From assembly GCF_000633395.1 (NCBI RefSeq), contig NZ_AYMU01000001.1, forward strand, positions 186,001 to 250,000: a stretch of DNA of 64,000 nucleotides, given 5' to 3'. Shown piece after piece: positions 25,578 through 32,943 of this stretch. Below the pieces are notes generated by a model. That model had not been told where the DNA came from and searched no databases. It saw nothing but the letters and a program-made list of their open reading frames with translations. The DNA is from Pseudomonas sp. PH1b. GTDB taxonomy: Bacteria > Pseudomonadota > Gammaproteobacteria > Pseudomonadales > Pseudomonadaceae. The translations under genes and the position numbers were made by a program. Position 1 is the first letter of the stretch; every line of letters starts with the position of its first letter.

Positions 25578-25661
25578 TTTGTATTCCTCCAGTGGCTTTC
25601 GAATGCCTCCCGGGGTTTGAGAGGCATTTGTAAAACCAGGAAGAGGGGTGAATCAGCACCC

Positions 25662-26021
25662 CTAAAACATGCGATCTAGATTTTCGGCGAGCTGCTGATC
25701 TACCAGGTCGGCAATCTTGAAGGCGTCGTCTATCGAGAAATGCGGGTTGCACTCTGAGCAGTGGCCGGCTACCTCAATCTCAGACACCAACTGCACCAGT
25801 GACTGGTCACGCAAGCATGCTGGGCACTGGACCGCCTCTTCGGATTTCGCCTTGACCAGCCCGATGCAGCACTTCGCCGCGTCTTCCTTTTCGCTATGGA
25901 AATCGCCGCATACATCGCATTGCCAGCCCTCATCGATTGCCGGCTGACAGCAGCTTTCCGCCTCGTGATAGAACTCGTGGACCTCGTAACACGATCCACA
26001 TTGATAAGCTTTTGTGGGCAT
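25662..26021 (-). CDS. Zinc-ribbon-type phage protein (119 aa)
   Basis: A 119-residue protein with several paired cysteines (CGSC near residue 8, CC near 26, CDVC near 37, CC near 50, CPAC near 67, CSEC near 92). These pairs are typical of small treble-clef or zinc-ribbon phage proteins. The C-terminus is helical. GGAGGG and GAGGAT precede the ATG at 26021, which is preferred to a longer frame. A regulatory or nucleic-acid role is likely but unproven. Confidence 0.65.
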   Translation of the reverse strand: MPTKAYQCGSCYEVHEFYHEAESCCQPAIDEGWQCDVCGDFHSEKEDAAKCCIGLVKAKSEEAVQCPACLRDQSLVQLVSEIEVAGHCSECNPHFSIDDAFKIADLVDQQLAENLDRMF

Positions 26022-26130
26022 ATCCTCGCCCTCCAGGGCGTTTGATTTCCCTGATACCCCTCGTGAGAAGGGCATCGAGGAAATCTTCCGTGACCCGCTA
26101 CTGGCGTCGGTCATCGGCTTGAATCGAATG

Positions 26131-26220
26131 TCAGAGAACACCCGCAATCTTCAAGGCCGCCGCAACAACCGGCGCAAGCAAAAAAGCTACAGCGGTGATC
26201 TCGGAAACTTTGTAGATCAT
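26131..26220 (-). CDS. Small single-pass membrane protein (29 aa)
   Basis: A 29-codon frame (start MIYKVSEITAVAFLLAPVV) with AGGAG 6 nt before the second ATG, almost entirely one membrane helix. Small membrane peptides of this kind are common in phage left operons. Confidence 0.45.
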   Translation of the reverse strand: MIYKVSEITAVAFLLAPVVAAALKIAGVL

Positions 26221-26277
26221 GGTCATCTCCTGGGTTAATCCCGGTCCCGCTACTGGCGTCAGACCGGGGTTGTTGCG

Positions 26278-26469
26278 TCAGCGGTGATTCGTATCGTTTG
26301 AAACTTTCCAGTCGGGGCCCGCTGCTTGCGTCGGCCTCCGGCTATCTTCTGATTGTTCTTCCAGCCGCGGGCCTTTCGGCTTGTTCTCCCGCTGGATAAC
26401 TGTTCTCGGTGCTTTAAGCTGCACACCCGGGTCAGTTGCCAACCCTCTGAACCGTTGAGGCCGGTTCAT
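26278..26469 (-). CDS. Small basic phage protein (63 aa), tentative
   Basis: A 63-residue, strongly basic, proline-rich frame (MNRPQRFRGLATDPGVQLK start) preceded by AAAGG. It is the first frame after the presumed left early promoter, the position occupied by antiterminator N in lambda. An Arg-rich N-like role is possible but is not supported by a recognisable motif. Confidence 0.4.
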   Translation of the reverse strand: MNRPQRFRGLATDPGVQLKAPRTVIQRENKPKGPRLEEQSEDSRRPTQAAGPDWKVSNDTNHR

Positions 26470-26573
26470 CGCTGCCTTTGAATCTGGGCCGGTGGTGATC
26501 CGGCAAGGGGTGTCGCTAAAGAGCGGTCGGCTTGAGGGCCTGGCGAGTACCTGTTCGGTGACTCGATGGAGTA

Positions 26574-26602
26574 AATATAGGCTAGCCTTTATTTTGAGTC
26601 AA
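26574..26602 (-). promoter_or_regulatory. Left early promoter (PL)
   Basis: On the minus strand TTGACT (26602-26597) and TATATT (26579-26574) are separated by exactly 17 bp, a near-consensus sigma-70 promoter. It points into the int-proximal early genes. Two repressor operators overlap it, one at the -35 edge and one over the spacer and -10 edge. Confidence 0.8.
26577..26590. promoter_or_regulatory. Repressor operator OL, PL-spacer site
   Basis: ATAGG-CTAG-CCTTT matches the palindromic consensus AAAGG-N4-CCTTT found three times beside the repressor gene. It covers the spacer and upstream edge of the PL -10. Confidence 0.7.
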
Positions 26603-26615
26603 CAGGGAATCCTTT
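26602..26615. promoter_or_regulatory. Repressor operator OL, PL -35 site
   Basis: ACAGG-GAAT-CCTTT, the second left operator, 25 bp centre-to-centre from the other. It abuts the -35 of PL. The right half-site is perfect and the left one is degenerate. Confidence 0.65.
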
Positions 26616-26632
26616 ATTTTTCGTTAGGCATG

Positions 26633-26655
26633 AAAAAACCCGCTCAGTGGCGGGC
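26633..26655 (-). terminator. Terminator between the repressor operon and PL
   Basis: CCCGC (26639-26643) pairs with GCGGG (26650-26654). On the minus strand the hairpin is followed by GTTTTTTC. It would stop readthrough from the lysogeny operon into the left early genes. Confidence 0.75.
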
Positions 26656-26755
26656 TCATTGCTCGTTAGTGTGGCCTGGGGTTTGGCTTCATGTCGGGGC
26701 AGGTCGGCTCTGTAGCGGCTTCAGAGCCGGGGTAATGCGGTAGGGCAGATACAAG

Positions 26756-26778
26756 AAGCCCGGCGCTGGGCCGGGCTT
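26756..26778 (-). terminator. Hairpin downstream of the DUF6932 module
   Basis: A 9-bp perfect stem (26756-26764 with 26770-26778) with a 5-nt loop, just past the stop of the partner gene. The following sequence on the minus strand is only moderately T-rich (CTTGTATC). It is probably the first of two tandem terminators. Confidence 0.55.
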
Positions 26779-26780
26779 GA

Positions 26781-27683
26781 TTACCAAGGTAGTTGGGAAA
26801 TGGTGTATCGCGGCCTGCCCTTGCCGACTGTTCTAGCGCTTACCTGGATGGTAAAGGCTTTGTTTAGATGCATATTGATAACTGCCGGGTCTTCAATGGC
26901 AGAGGCAATTCTCCCGTGAATAACCGTCCCATCCTGGGTCTTGAATTCAAATCTTCTTTCGGCGGGGAAGGCACCCAAGAACTCACCAGAAAACTCAACG
27001 TCTTTCTCTACAATGTTTTCAGGACTGAGACGGGACCTGCTAATTCTGACTTGGTCAACACTCGTAAACGAGAACAGGTGGTCACGGGTTGTCACCGAGC
27101 AGTACGCTTCGTAGGAAATCAGTTTTTCGAGATAATCCGAAATTGTTGCGATCGCTCGCGTTCCAACTCTAGAGGCTGGCTCGGATAGTTCCTCATCACT
27201 TTTGGTGGAGGCCTCTAGTAACTCAGCTACCAACTCAAATGCTTGCGAAACGGAGGTGGTTCCCTCCAGAGGTAGCTGCGCATCAAGTGATGGCGCTTCT
27301 TCGAACTCAAAGCCGAAAGAACCGATAGCAGTGCCGGTTATAAGTATCTGATTCTGGGCTTTGTTCGGTATAGGACCAAAATCATTCAGAACACCGCCAA
27401 TAGACGCGGCTACGGCAGTAATGGCCTCTGAGAATTTCGCAGTTGCTATGGCGCCAAACTCAGCGACAACACCATGCACACCCCAAACGGGAGCACCTCG
27501 ATAGGTCACTACTGCTTTGGCTGGGGAAAATGCTCCTCGGCCAGGATCCAGCAGACGTGATTCTACTTGCTCCTTTCTTGAGTTCATCGATAGTTGTGCG
27601 AGCTTGCTTAGCCCAGACTTGCGAGACATGCGATCCAAGAAATTGATTTCAGCCTGCGCGTGGGTGAATTCAGTTCTGTTCAT
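26781..27683 (-). CDS. Uncharacterised partner of a DUF6932 protein
   Basis: A 300-residue protein of no family I recognise. The N-terminus (about 1-50) is helical and charged. A hydrophobic Ala/Gly-rich segment spans about 60-120. The last third looks like a beta-strand domain ending YTISQLPW. GAGGTCC lies before the ATG at 27683, which overlaps the DUF6932 stop by 14 nt, so the two are translationally coupled. It is the last gene of the repressor-led operon, the position of lambda rexB. A role with the DUF6932 protein in exclusion or defence is inferred from genomic position only. It is not obviously secreted. Confidence 0.65.
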   Translation of the reverse strand: MNRTEFTHAQAEINFLDRMSRKSGLSKLAQLSMNSRKEQVESRLLDPGRGAFSPAKAVVTYRGAPVWGVHGVVAEFGAIATAKFSEAITAVAASIGGVLNDFGPIPNKAQNQILITGTAIGSFGFEFEEAPSLDAQLPLEGTTSVSQAFELVAELLEASTKSDEELSEPASRVGTRAIATISDYLEKLISYEAYCSVTTRDHLFSFTSVDQVRISRSRLSPENIVEKDVEFSGEFLGAFPAERRFEFKTQDGTVIHGRIASAIEDPAVINMHLNKAFTIQVSARTVGKGRPRYTISQLPW

Positions 27684-28245
27684 TCTGGACCTCCCGCTTG
27701 CGATTCTCCAAAAGGCGTCTGGCATTATCATCATGGTCCGGCTCGAGCCTGACGCTCAAAAAGCCTTTCCACTGCTGAGACCTTCTGTGAGACCACATAC
27801 TGTACCAGTATGCTGACATCTCGACTAAAAATTCAGCAGGTTCCGACAGAGGGAGAAGGTAGAAGTCAACCTTGTAAGTTTGCTTGATCCAGGGATTGTC
27901 AGTTAGCGCCTTGATTTCATCTGGCGATAGGGCGGCCTCTACCTCTGGTCGAATCTCCGCAAAAGTAACAACATCCATGTCGTTCGGCGCCCTCCCTTCC
28001 AATAACTCAACGTGCTCCATAAAGCTTCCGTTCAGCCACTGAAAACCAGAAATAACGCCTATACGGTGCATTTCAGCTCGGTGAGAGAGAAAGCCATCAA
28101 GAATCTCGCACCTTTCAAGAGTAGTAGAAAAGCGCTCAACAACCTGCTCAACGGTCACCGTGTATGGAGCTCGCTCTAGAGCCGTCGGATTGTTTTCATC
28201 AATTGGGGGAATTATCCCTTGATGATTCCATTGCGGGATCAACAC
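27670..28245 (-). CDS. DUF6932 family (nucleotidyltransferase-like) protein
   Basis: A 191-residue protein. The start (MLIPQWNHQGIIPP) and the core WLNGSFMEHVELLEGRAPND followed by MDVV match DUF6932. The G-S-x(12-13)-D-x-D spacing resembles the active site of MNT/pol-beta nucleotidyltransferases, enzymes often found in toxin-antitoxin and phage-defence systems. The start is a TTG, supported by a perfect GGAGGT ribosome site 5 nt upstream. It sits behind the CI-type repressor, in the rex slot, and is coupled to an unknown 300-aa partner. Adenylylation or other NMP transfer is a hypothesis. Confidence 0.75.
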   Translation of the reverse strand: MLIPQWNHQGIIPPIDENNPTALERAPYTVTVEQVVERFSTTLERCEILDGFLSHRAEMHRIGVISGFQWLNGSFMEHVELLEGRAPNDMDVVTFAEIRPEVEAALSPDEIKALTDNPWIKQTYKVDFYLLPLSEPAEFLVEMSAYWYSMWSHRRSQQWKGFLSVRLEPDHDDNARRLLENRKREVQNEQN

Positions 28246-28286
28246 TTACCTCCTTGTGGTGTTGCTTTAAGATCGCTACGTATAGC

Positions 28287-28526
28287 CTATTTTGACATTG
28301 AGCGCGCTGTACGCCTCACCTCCACCTCTTCCGCATACCCCGCCAGCCTGACCTCTGCTTCCTGGAAGGAGAGGGCGATCTTCATCAGTTCGCTGGCTCC
28401 TTGCTCATCACCATTGGCCAGCATGCGCTTTGCCACTCCGAACAGATCGACGCCAGACCACTTGAGTAGAGCCGCAGCCTCTTTAAGGTCGCGGCGCAGC
28501 TGCTGGTTGGGTTTGGTGAGGGGCAT
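28287..28526 (-). CDS. Phage hypothetical protein in the repressor operon (79 aa)
   Basis: A 79-residue helical protein (start MPLTKPNQQLRRDLKEAAAL) with AAGGA about 10 nt before the ATG. It begins 13 bp after the repressor stop and ends 41 bp before the DUF6932 gene, so it is probably expressed in the lysogen. No known domain. Confidence 0.6.
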   Translation of the reverse strand: MPLTKPNQQLRRDLKEAAALLKWSGVDLFGVAKRMLANGDEQGASELMKIALSFQEAEVRLAGYAEEVEVRRTARSMSK

Positions 28527-28539
28527 TAATGGGCATCCT

Positions 28540-29250
28540 TCAAAGTAAAACGGAATACCAGAACACCTTCCCAATAACTGTGATACCGGCTTCTGCTAAG
28601 TCCTGCGCGGAATATTCTTCGTCCGGGTGCTCATCTAGATTGAAGCTGCGGAAGCGCAGGCCGCCTCCGGGGATTCGATAAAGTGTCTTAACTCGCAACT
28701 CACCGCCATGATCAATTGCGTACATCTTTCCGTCTTTCACAGTGGTCGCTGACCTATCAACGCCAACGGTGCTTCCGTCCGGCAATACTGGATCCATACT
28801 ATTCCCGTGAACTGTGACGCACACGGCATGACCGGCTTGGACATTCTGATTTCGCAGCGTTTGCTTACCGAATCTGAGCTTCCTTCCGCTGGACTCTTGG
28901 ACAGCTGTGCGGCCTGAGCCAGCCGACAATTCGACCTCTTTCAGGAATGGCAAATACACCTCATCGTCGTCCAGCGGGGTGTCGTCATCCCACAGGGAGA
29001 TTGGACCAAGCATGGTTGCATTGCTTAGCGGTCGAGATTCACCTTGCGAGAGACTTCCGCCGGACAGCCAGACAGGGTCAACGCCGCATGCTTGGGCGAG
29101 CTGAACAAGGTAGCCACTGGTCCGGGTAAGTCCGCGCTCGATTTCGGATACAGACGCCTGTTTTATGCCAACGCGTTCAGCAAGCTCAGCCTGGGTTAGT
29201 CCTGCATCTTTTCTTGCCTTCTTGAGGCGATCTTTGAGTTCCATGCTCAT
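28540..29250 (-). CDS. CI-type (S24/LexA-like) prophage repressor
   Basis: About 236 residues. The N-terminal helix-turn-helix (AGLTQAELAERVGIKQASVS, about 17-36) is followed by a linker and an S24 self-cleavage domain: Ala-Gly cleavage site in ELSAGSG (about 110), nucleophile Ser in GNSMDP (about 151), Lys in ELRVKTL (about 188). RecA-dependent cleavage would induce the prophage. TTG, ATG and ATG lie within ten bases (29253, 29250, 29244) with no Shine-Dalgarno, so the message may be leaderless like lambda PRM. Divergent from the Cro-like gene across three operators. Confidence 0.9.
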   Translation of the reverse strand: MSMELKDRLKKARKDAGLTQAELAERVGIKQASVSEIERGLTRTSGYLVQLAQACGVDPVWLSGGSLSQGESRPLSNATMLGPISLWDDDTPLDDDEVYLPFLKEVELSAGSGRTAVQESSGRKLRFGKQTLRNQNVQAGHAVCVTVHGNSMDPVLPDGSTVGVDRSATTVKDGKMYAIDHGGELRVKTLYRIPGGGLRFRSFNLDEHPDEEYSAQDLAEAGITVIGKVFWYSVLL

Positions 29251-29256
29251 CAATTT

Positions 29257-29270
29257 AAAGGTCAGCCTTT
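29257..29270. promoter_or_regulatory. Repressor operator OR, repressor-proximal site
   Basis: Perfect palindromic arms AAAGG-TCAG-CCTTT. Its centre is 24 bp from the next site. It lies immediately in front of the repressor start, the position of lambda OR3. Confidence 0.75.
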
Positions 29271-29280
29271 AGTCTTGCAA

Positions 29281-29294
29281 AAAGGTGTTCCTTT
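29281..29294. promoter_or_regulatory. Repressor operator OR, central site
   Basis: AAAGG-TGTT-CCTTT. It lies just downstream of a TTGCAA (29275-29280) that can serve as -35 for a rightward promoter with TAACAT (29299-29304, 18-bp spacer). Bound repressor would block PR. Confidence 0.75.
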
Positions 29295-29304
29295 CAAATA
29301 ACAT

Positions 29305-29318
29305 AAAGGCATCCCTTT
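29305..29318. promoter_or_regulatory. Repressor operator OR, cro-proximal site
   Basis: AAAGG-CATC-CCTTT, 24 bp from the central site and 17 bp before the cro-like start codon. Confidence 0.75.
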
Positions 29319-29334
29319 ATATGGGCGGAGAATC

Positions 29335-29544
29335 ATGAACAAATACTTTGACGCGCTGGTTAAGCATTTCGGCTCGCAGCAGACCACCGCAGAGGCCCTC
29401 GGCGTAAAGCAGGGGACTGTCAGTGGCTGGGTTCGTGGCCTTCACGGCTGCACTGCTGAGATCGCAATCAAGGCCGAGATCGCCACCAATGGCGCGATTA
29501 AGGCCCGCGATCTGCGCCCAAGCATCCCCCAGCAAGCCGCTTAA
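29335..29544 (+). CDS. Cro/YdaS-like repressor
   Basis: A 69-residue helix-turn-helix protein (SQQTTAEALGVKQGTVSGWV at about 14-33) of the YdaS/Cro type. GGAG lies 5 nt before the ATG. It is the first gene of the rightward early operon and is divergent from the CI-type repressor. By analogy with lambda it competes for the same operators to favour lytic growth. Confidence 0.85.
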   Translation: MNKYFDALVKHFGSQQTTAEALGVKQGTVSGWVRGLHGCTAEIAIKAEIATNGAIKARDLRPSIPQQAA

Positions 29545-29577
29545 ACCCATCCATCAGCCACAAGGAGCAGTACCCGT

Positions 29578-29793
29578 ATGCACGAAGATCCAGCGAACAA
29601 GCGTGATGCCGTTTGCAAGCTCCGCTTTACACAGCGCACGAAGCGCCAACTCCAGATGGAGGCAAAGATGGCCGGGATGCAGCTGGCTACCTATCTATTC
29701 GAACTTGCTCAGCTTGGTCGCGCACATCGTGCAGCCGAAGTGGTTCGCGAGATTCATGGTGTAAGCGCCCAAGACAATCATAAGTCGGCCTGA
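29578..29793 (+). CDS. Small phage regulator-like protein (71 aa)
   Basis: A 71-residue protein with AAGGAG before the ATG. Residues 13-45 (KLRFTQRTKRQLQMEAKMAG) suggest a ribbon-helix-helix-like strand and helices. It is second in the rightward operon, the position of cII in lambda, but no CII motif is visible. Confidence 0.55.
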   Translation: MHEDPANKRDAVCKLRFTQRTKRQLQMEAKMAGMQLATYLFELAQLGRAHRAAEVVREIHGVSAQDNHKSA

Positions 29794-29812
29794 GGGCCCT
29801 CAGGAGGGTCAT

Positions 29813-30031
29813 GTGCCCGAATTTGACTGCGAATTTAGTTCGCTCCCTGAGGGGGCGCAGCAGGAGATTCGAGAACTAGCCCGAGAACTCGGATGGAGCC
29901 TTAGCTTGGCGACGGAAGAGTACCTGTTGGCAGCCAGCTCGATTGCTGCATCAGGACGGGTTGTTCAGAACTCCCGCAAAGCCCCGGTACTGGAGCTTGT
30001 AGGACACAAAAAGGGCCTCGATAGGGCCTAA
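29813..30031 (+). CDS. Small phage protein (72 aa)
   Basis: A 72-residue protein starting at GTG (GGAGGGTCAT upstream), rich in Glu and Ala, helical. An overlapping ATG two bases earlier is in another, shorter frame. Function unknown. Confidence 0.5.
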   Translation: MPEFDCEFSSLPEGAQQEIRELARELGWSLSLATEEYLLAASSIAASGRVVQNSRKAPVLELVGHKKGLDRA

Positions 30032-30049
30032 GTAGAGCAGGAGAAGGGC

Positions 30050-30241
30050 ATGGCACCAGAACAGTTCAAGCAAGAAATGCAGCTGATCTTTGCGCGGGCA
30101 TGTGCTGAGTCGCTGAAGGAGTCGGTCGGCGGCATCTTGCGTGACGACCTCAAGGAGGAGAAGGCCAGGGCTCACGGAGAAGCGTTTGCCTCGGCCTTCG
30201 TCTTTATGGCGCGCTACTTCACAGACGGAACGTCACATTAG
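30050..30241 (+). CDS. Small phage protein (63 aa)
   Basis: A 63-residue helical protein (start MAPEQFKQEMQLIFARAC) with GGAGAAGGGC before the ATG. Unrecognised. Confidence 0.55.
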   Translation: MAPEQFKQEMQLIFARACAESLKESVGGILRDDLKEEKARAHGEAFASAFVFMARYFTDGTSH

Positions 30242-30431
30242 CCGGCGGCACAGGAGCGTACATGCCAGTTGAGTAGTAGTTCCGAAGCTGACCCTCAATA
30301 GTCGACAAGGCCTCTTTATCCAGGGTTAGGCCGTCTGAAGTGAGATTGACGAGTGCGGTTTTGAAATAGCCGCCAGCAATGAGGGAGTTCAGCGTGTCGC
30401 GAGCCATTTGCTCGACAGATTTCTCAGTCAT
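30219..30431 (-). CDS. Small minus-strand phage protein (70 aa)
   Basis: A 70-residue frame (start MTEKSVEQMARDTLNSLIAGG) with GGAG 7 nt before the ATG and protein-like composition, opposite to the surrounding early operon. Its end overlaps the previous plus-strand gene by 23 bp. It would need its own promoter. Confidence 0.5.
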   Translation of the reverse strand: MTEKSVEQMARDTLNSLIAGGYFKTALVNLTSDGLTLDKEALSTIEGQLRNYYSTGMYAPVPPANVTFRL

Positions 30432-30524
30432 GTCCGGTCTCCTTGGACCTTGTTGTGTGGAAGCAAAAAGCTACCACGGAAGCGCCGGACACCCAATGCA
30501 GCACTGCAACACCAAATCACAGAG

Positions 30525-30552
30525 ACAAAAAAGCCGGGTTCGCGGCCCGGCT
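30525..30552 (-). terminator. Terminator hairpin acting on the minus strand
   Basis: AGCCGGG/CCCGGCT stem with a 7-nt loop, followed by CTTTTTTGTC on the minus strand. It would block antisense readthrough from the antirepressor region toward the 70-aa gene. Confidence 0.6.
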
Positions 30553-30582
30553 CTCTGCAATACAAAACTCTGTAGGAGAATT

Positions 30583-31341
30583 ATGCATATGCAGACCCAA
30601 AGTGTACAGGCCCTGTCGAGGGCCGCGCCACAAAATGCGAGCCATGAAAACGTGGCGCGCACGATGAGCAGCATCGAGCTTCGTGACCTCATCAATTATG
30701 CACGCCTTACAGCTGGCGAGCCGAAAGTCAGAAATGACCAGTTCCTCTCTCGGGTAGAAGACGAGCTAGGCGATGATCTTGAGGGGGTGCAAAAATATTA
30801 CACCCCTGTTCACGGCAACCAGGTCGCCACCTACAGCCTGACGCTGGATCAATGCATGCTGGTTGGCATGCGTGAGTCGAAGGCTGTTCGCAGAAGTGTA
30901 CTGGCCAAGCTCAAATCCCTCGAAGCACCTCGCGTCATCGCAACACTTCCGGACTTTTCCAATCCCGTGGCCGCGGCTCGCGCTTGGGCCGACGAAATGG
31001 AGCAGAAGCAGATCGCCCAGCAGGCCCTGGCCATCGCCGCTCCCAAGGTTGAGTTCGTCGACAAGTACGTCGAATCGACTGGCCTCAAGGGCTTCCGCCA
31101 GACCGCCAAGCTGCTGAGGGCCAATGAAGCCCGCTTCCGCGAGTTCCTTCTCGACAAAAAGATCATGTACCGCATGGGCGGGGAATGGCAGGCCTATCAG
31201 CCCCATATCGACGCTGGGCGCTTTGAGGTCAGGACCGGCACCGGGGACAACGGGCATGCCTTCAACCAATCCAAGTTCACTCCCAAGGGCGTCACCTGGG
31301 TGGCCGGACTGTGGGCGCAGTACAACCTGGAGGTCCAATGA
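30583..31341 (+). CDS. Phage antirepressor with KilAC domain
   Basis: A 252-residue protein. The N-terminal ~120 residues (MSSIELRDLINYARL to SLTLDQCMLVGMRESKAV) resemble the Rha/antirepressor N-domain. Residues about 150-250 are a KilAC domain (VDKYVESTGLKGFRQTAKLL, then MYRMGGEWQAYQ and FTPKGVTWVAGLW). Such proteins bind DNA or repressors and modulate lysogeny. GGAGAATT precedes an ATG-CAT-ATG start. Coupled to the replication gene by overlap. Confidence 0.85.
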   Translation: MHMQTQSVQALSRAAPQNASHENVARTMSSIELRDLINYARLTAGEPKVRNDQFLSRVEDELGDDLEGVQKYYTPVHGNQVATYSLTLDQCMLVGMRESKAVRRSVLAKLKSLEAPRVIATLPDFSNPVAAARAWADEMEQKQIAQQALAIAAPKVEFVDKYVESTGLKGFRQTAKLLRANEARFREFLLDKKIMYRMGGEWQAYQPHIDAGRFEVRTGTGDNGHAFNQSKFTPKGVTWVAGLWAQYNLEVQ

Positions 31342-32147
31342 TGGCCCGCTCGAGAAATATCAAACCAGGATTCTTCTCGAACGAAGACCTGGCAGACTTG
31401 GATTTTTCTGCACGCCTTCTGTTCATCGGTATGTGGACCGAGGCGGACAGGGAAGGGCGCCTGGAAGATCGCCCCAAGCGGCTGAAAATGGCCCTGTTCC
31501 CGGCTGATAACGTCGACATCGATGGCATGCTCGATGCTCTGGAGTCGAAGGGCTTCATTCGTCGTTATGAGGCCAGCGGTATCAAGGCAATCCAGGTGGT
31601 GAACTGGTCCAAGCACCAGAATCCCCACGTCAAGGAGGCTGCCAGTACCATTCCAGCAGAGGGCCAGGAACCACCTATTCAAGGCGAGCACGGTGCAAGC
31701 ACCATACAAGCACCGGGCGAGCATGGTTCTTTCCCTGCTGATTCCCTCTCTCTTGATTCCCTTAACCTGATTCCTGATTCCCTCACTCCGTCGCAGGCTC
31801 CGGTGGCGAGCGAGGATCTGTTCCCGAAGTTCTGGAAGCTCTATCCCCGCAAGGTCGGAAAAGACAAGGCCGAGAAGGCGTGGACGAAGCTCAAGGTAAA
31901 TCAGGCGCTGTACGACCTGATGATCTCCGCCCTTGCCAAGCAGGTCCTGACACCTGACTGGACCAAGGACAAGGGCCAGTTCATTCCTCACCCTTCAACG
32001 TGGCTCAACGGCAAGCGCTGGGAGGACGAAATCCCTGACGTGCCGACCAATGTGCATCCGTTCCCACAATCGCGCCACACCGGCTTTGCTGGCCGCGACT
32101 ACACCGCAGGCCTGAAACAGCGGGAGGACGGCAGCTATGCGCTCTGA
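31338..32147 (+). CDS. Phage replication protein (O/DnaT-like)
   Basis: About 269 residues. The N-terminal winged-helix region (NIKPGFFSNEDLADLDFSARLL, then MWTEADREGRLEDRPKRLKM) is typical of phage replication initiators. A low-complexity linker rich in Ser, Asp and Leu spans about 135-165. The C-terminal part (FPKFWKLYPRKVGKDKAEKAW) is a DnaT/primosome-like segment that probably contacts the helicase loader. GGAGG lies before an ATGATG start that overlaps the antirepressor stop. Confidence 0.8.
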   Translation: MMARSRNIKPGFFSNEDLADLDFSARLLFIGMWTEADREGRLEDRPKRLKMALFPADNVDIDGMLDALESKGFIRRYEASGIKAIQVVNWSKHQNPHVKEAASTIPAEGQEPPIQGEHGASTIQAPGEHGSFPADSLSLDSLNLIPDSLTPSQAPVASEDLFPKFWKLYPRKVGKDKAEKAWTKLKVNQALYDLMISALAKQVLTPDWTKDKGQFIPHPSTWLNGKRWEDEIPDVPTNVHPFPQSRHTGFAGRDYTAGLKQREDGSYAL

Positions 32148-32943
32148 GCCAGTCCAATCGACTCCAGAACTACCACCGGGAACCCGCATCCAGCCGGCTG
32201 ACTGTGAAACCCACGGCGCCTACGAGCAGAAGGTATTCGCGGTGCTGGGTCGAGAGCTGAGAAGCAATTGCCCTGAGTGTAGCCGCATCGCACGCGAGAA
32301 GTCCGAAGCTGCCGAGCAGGCCAACAAGGCGATGGAGCTCCGCATGGCCCTTGCTCGCAAGCTGGGCGATGCGTTGATCCCGAAACGCTTCCTCACTCGC
32401 ACGCTGGATAACTACCGGGTCGAGCATGACCAGCAGCGCAAGGCCCTGAAGTTCTGTCGCCACTACGTCGCGACGTTTGAGCAGATCCGCGAAGTAGGGC
32501 GTTGCATGGTGCTGATCGGCAAGCCCGGTACCGGCAAGACCCACCTCGGCGCGGCCATGGCCAATGAACTGCTGCACAAGACCTCCCGGTCGGCGGTGTA
32601 CCGCACGGTTGGGGCTGTCCTGCAGGACATCCGTGGCACGTACGACCGTCACAGCGAACGTACCGAGGGCGACATCCTGGCCAGCCTGATAAATCCCGAC
32701 CTGCTGGTGCTGGACGAGATCGGCGTGAGCAAGGAGCAGCCGAGCGACTTCGAGCTGACCACGCTCTTCGCAATCATCAACGGCCGATACGAGCGTGAAG
32801 CGCCGACGGTGATCATTTCCAACTTGGAAGCGAATGACCTGGGCCGAGCCATGGGCGACCGCTGCGTCGACCGGTTGCGGGAGGGCGGGCTGATCGTTGT
32901 CCCGTTCGAATGGGAATCGCAGCGCGGCAAGGAGGGTTTCTGA
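32137..32943 (+). CDS. DnaC-like helicase loader ATPase
   Basis: A 268-residue AAA+ protein of the DnaC/IstB type. Walker A GKPGTGKT at 128-135, Walker B LLVLDEIG near 187-194, sensor-1 region TVIISNLE near 224. A Cys cluster near the N-terminus (C23, C45, C48) may form a zinc site. It loads the host replicative helicase onto phage origin DNA opened by the upstream initiator, like lambda P. The ATG overlaps the initiator's end by 11 nt. Confidence 0.9.
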   Translation: MRSEPVQSTPELPPGTRIQPADCETHGAYEQKVFAVLGRELRSNCPECSRIAREKSEAAEQANKAMELRMALARKLGDALIPKRFLTRTLDNYRVEHDQQRKALKFCRHYVATFEQIREVGRCMVLIGKPGTGKTHLGAAMANELLHKTSRSAVYRTVGAVLQDIRGTYDRHSERTEGDILASLINPDLLVLDEIGVSKEQPSDFELTTLFAIINGRYEREAPTVIISNLEANDLGRAMGDRCVDRLREGGLIVVPFEWESQRGKEGF

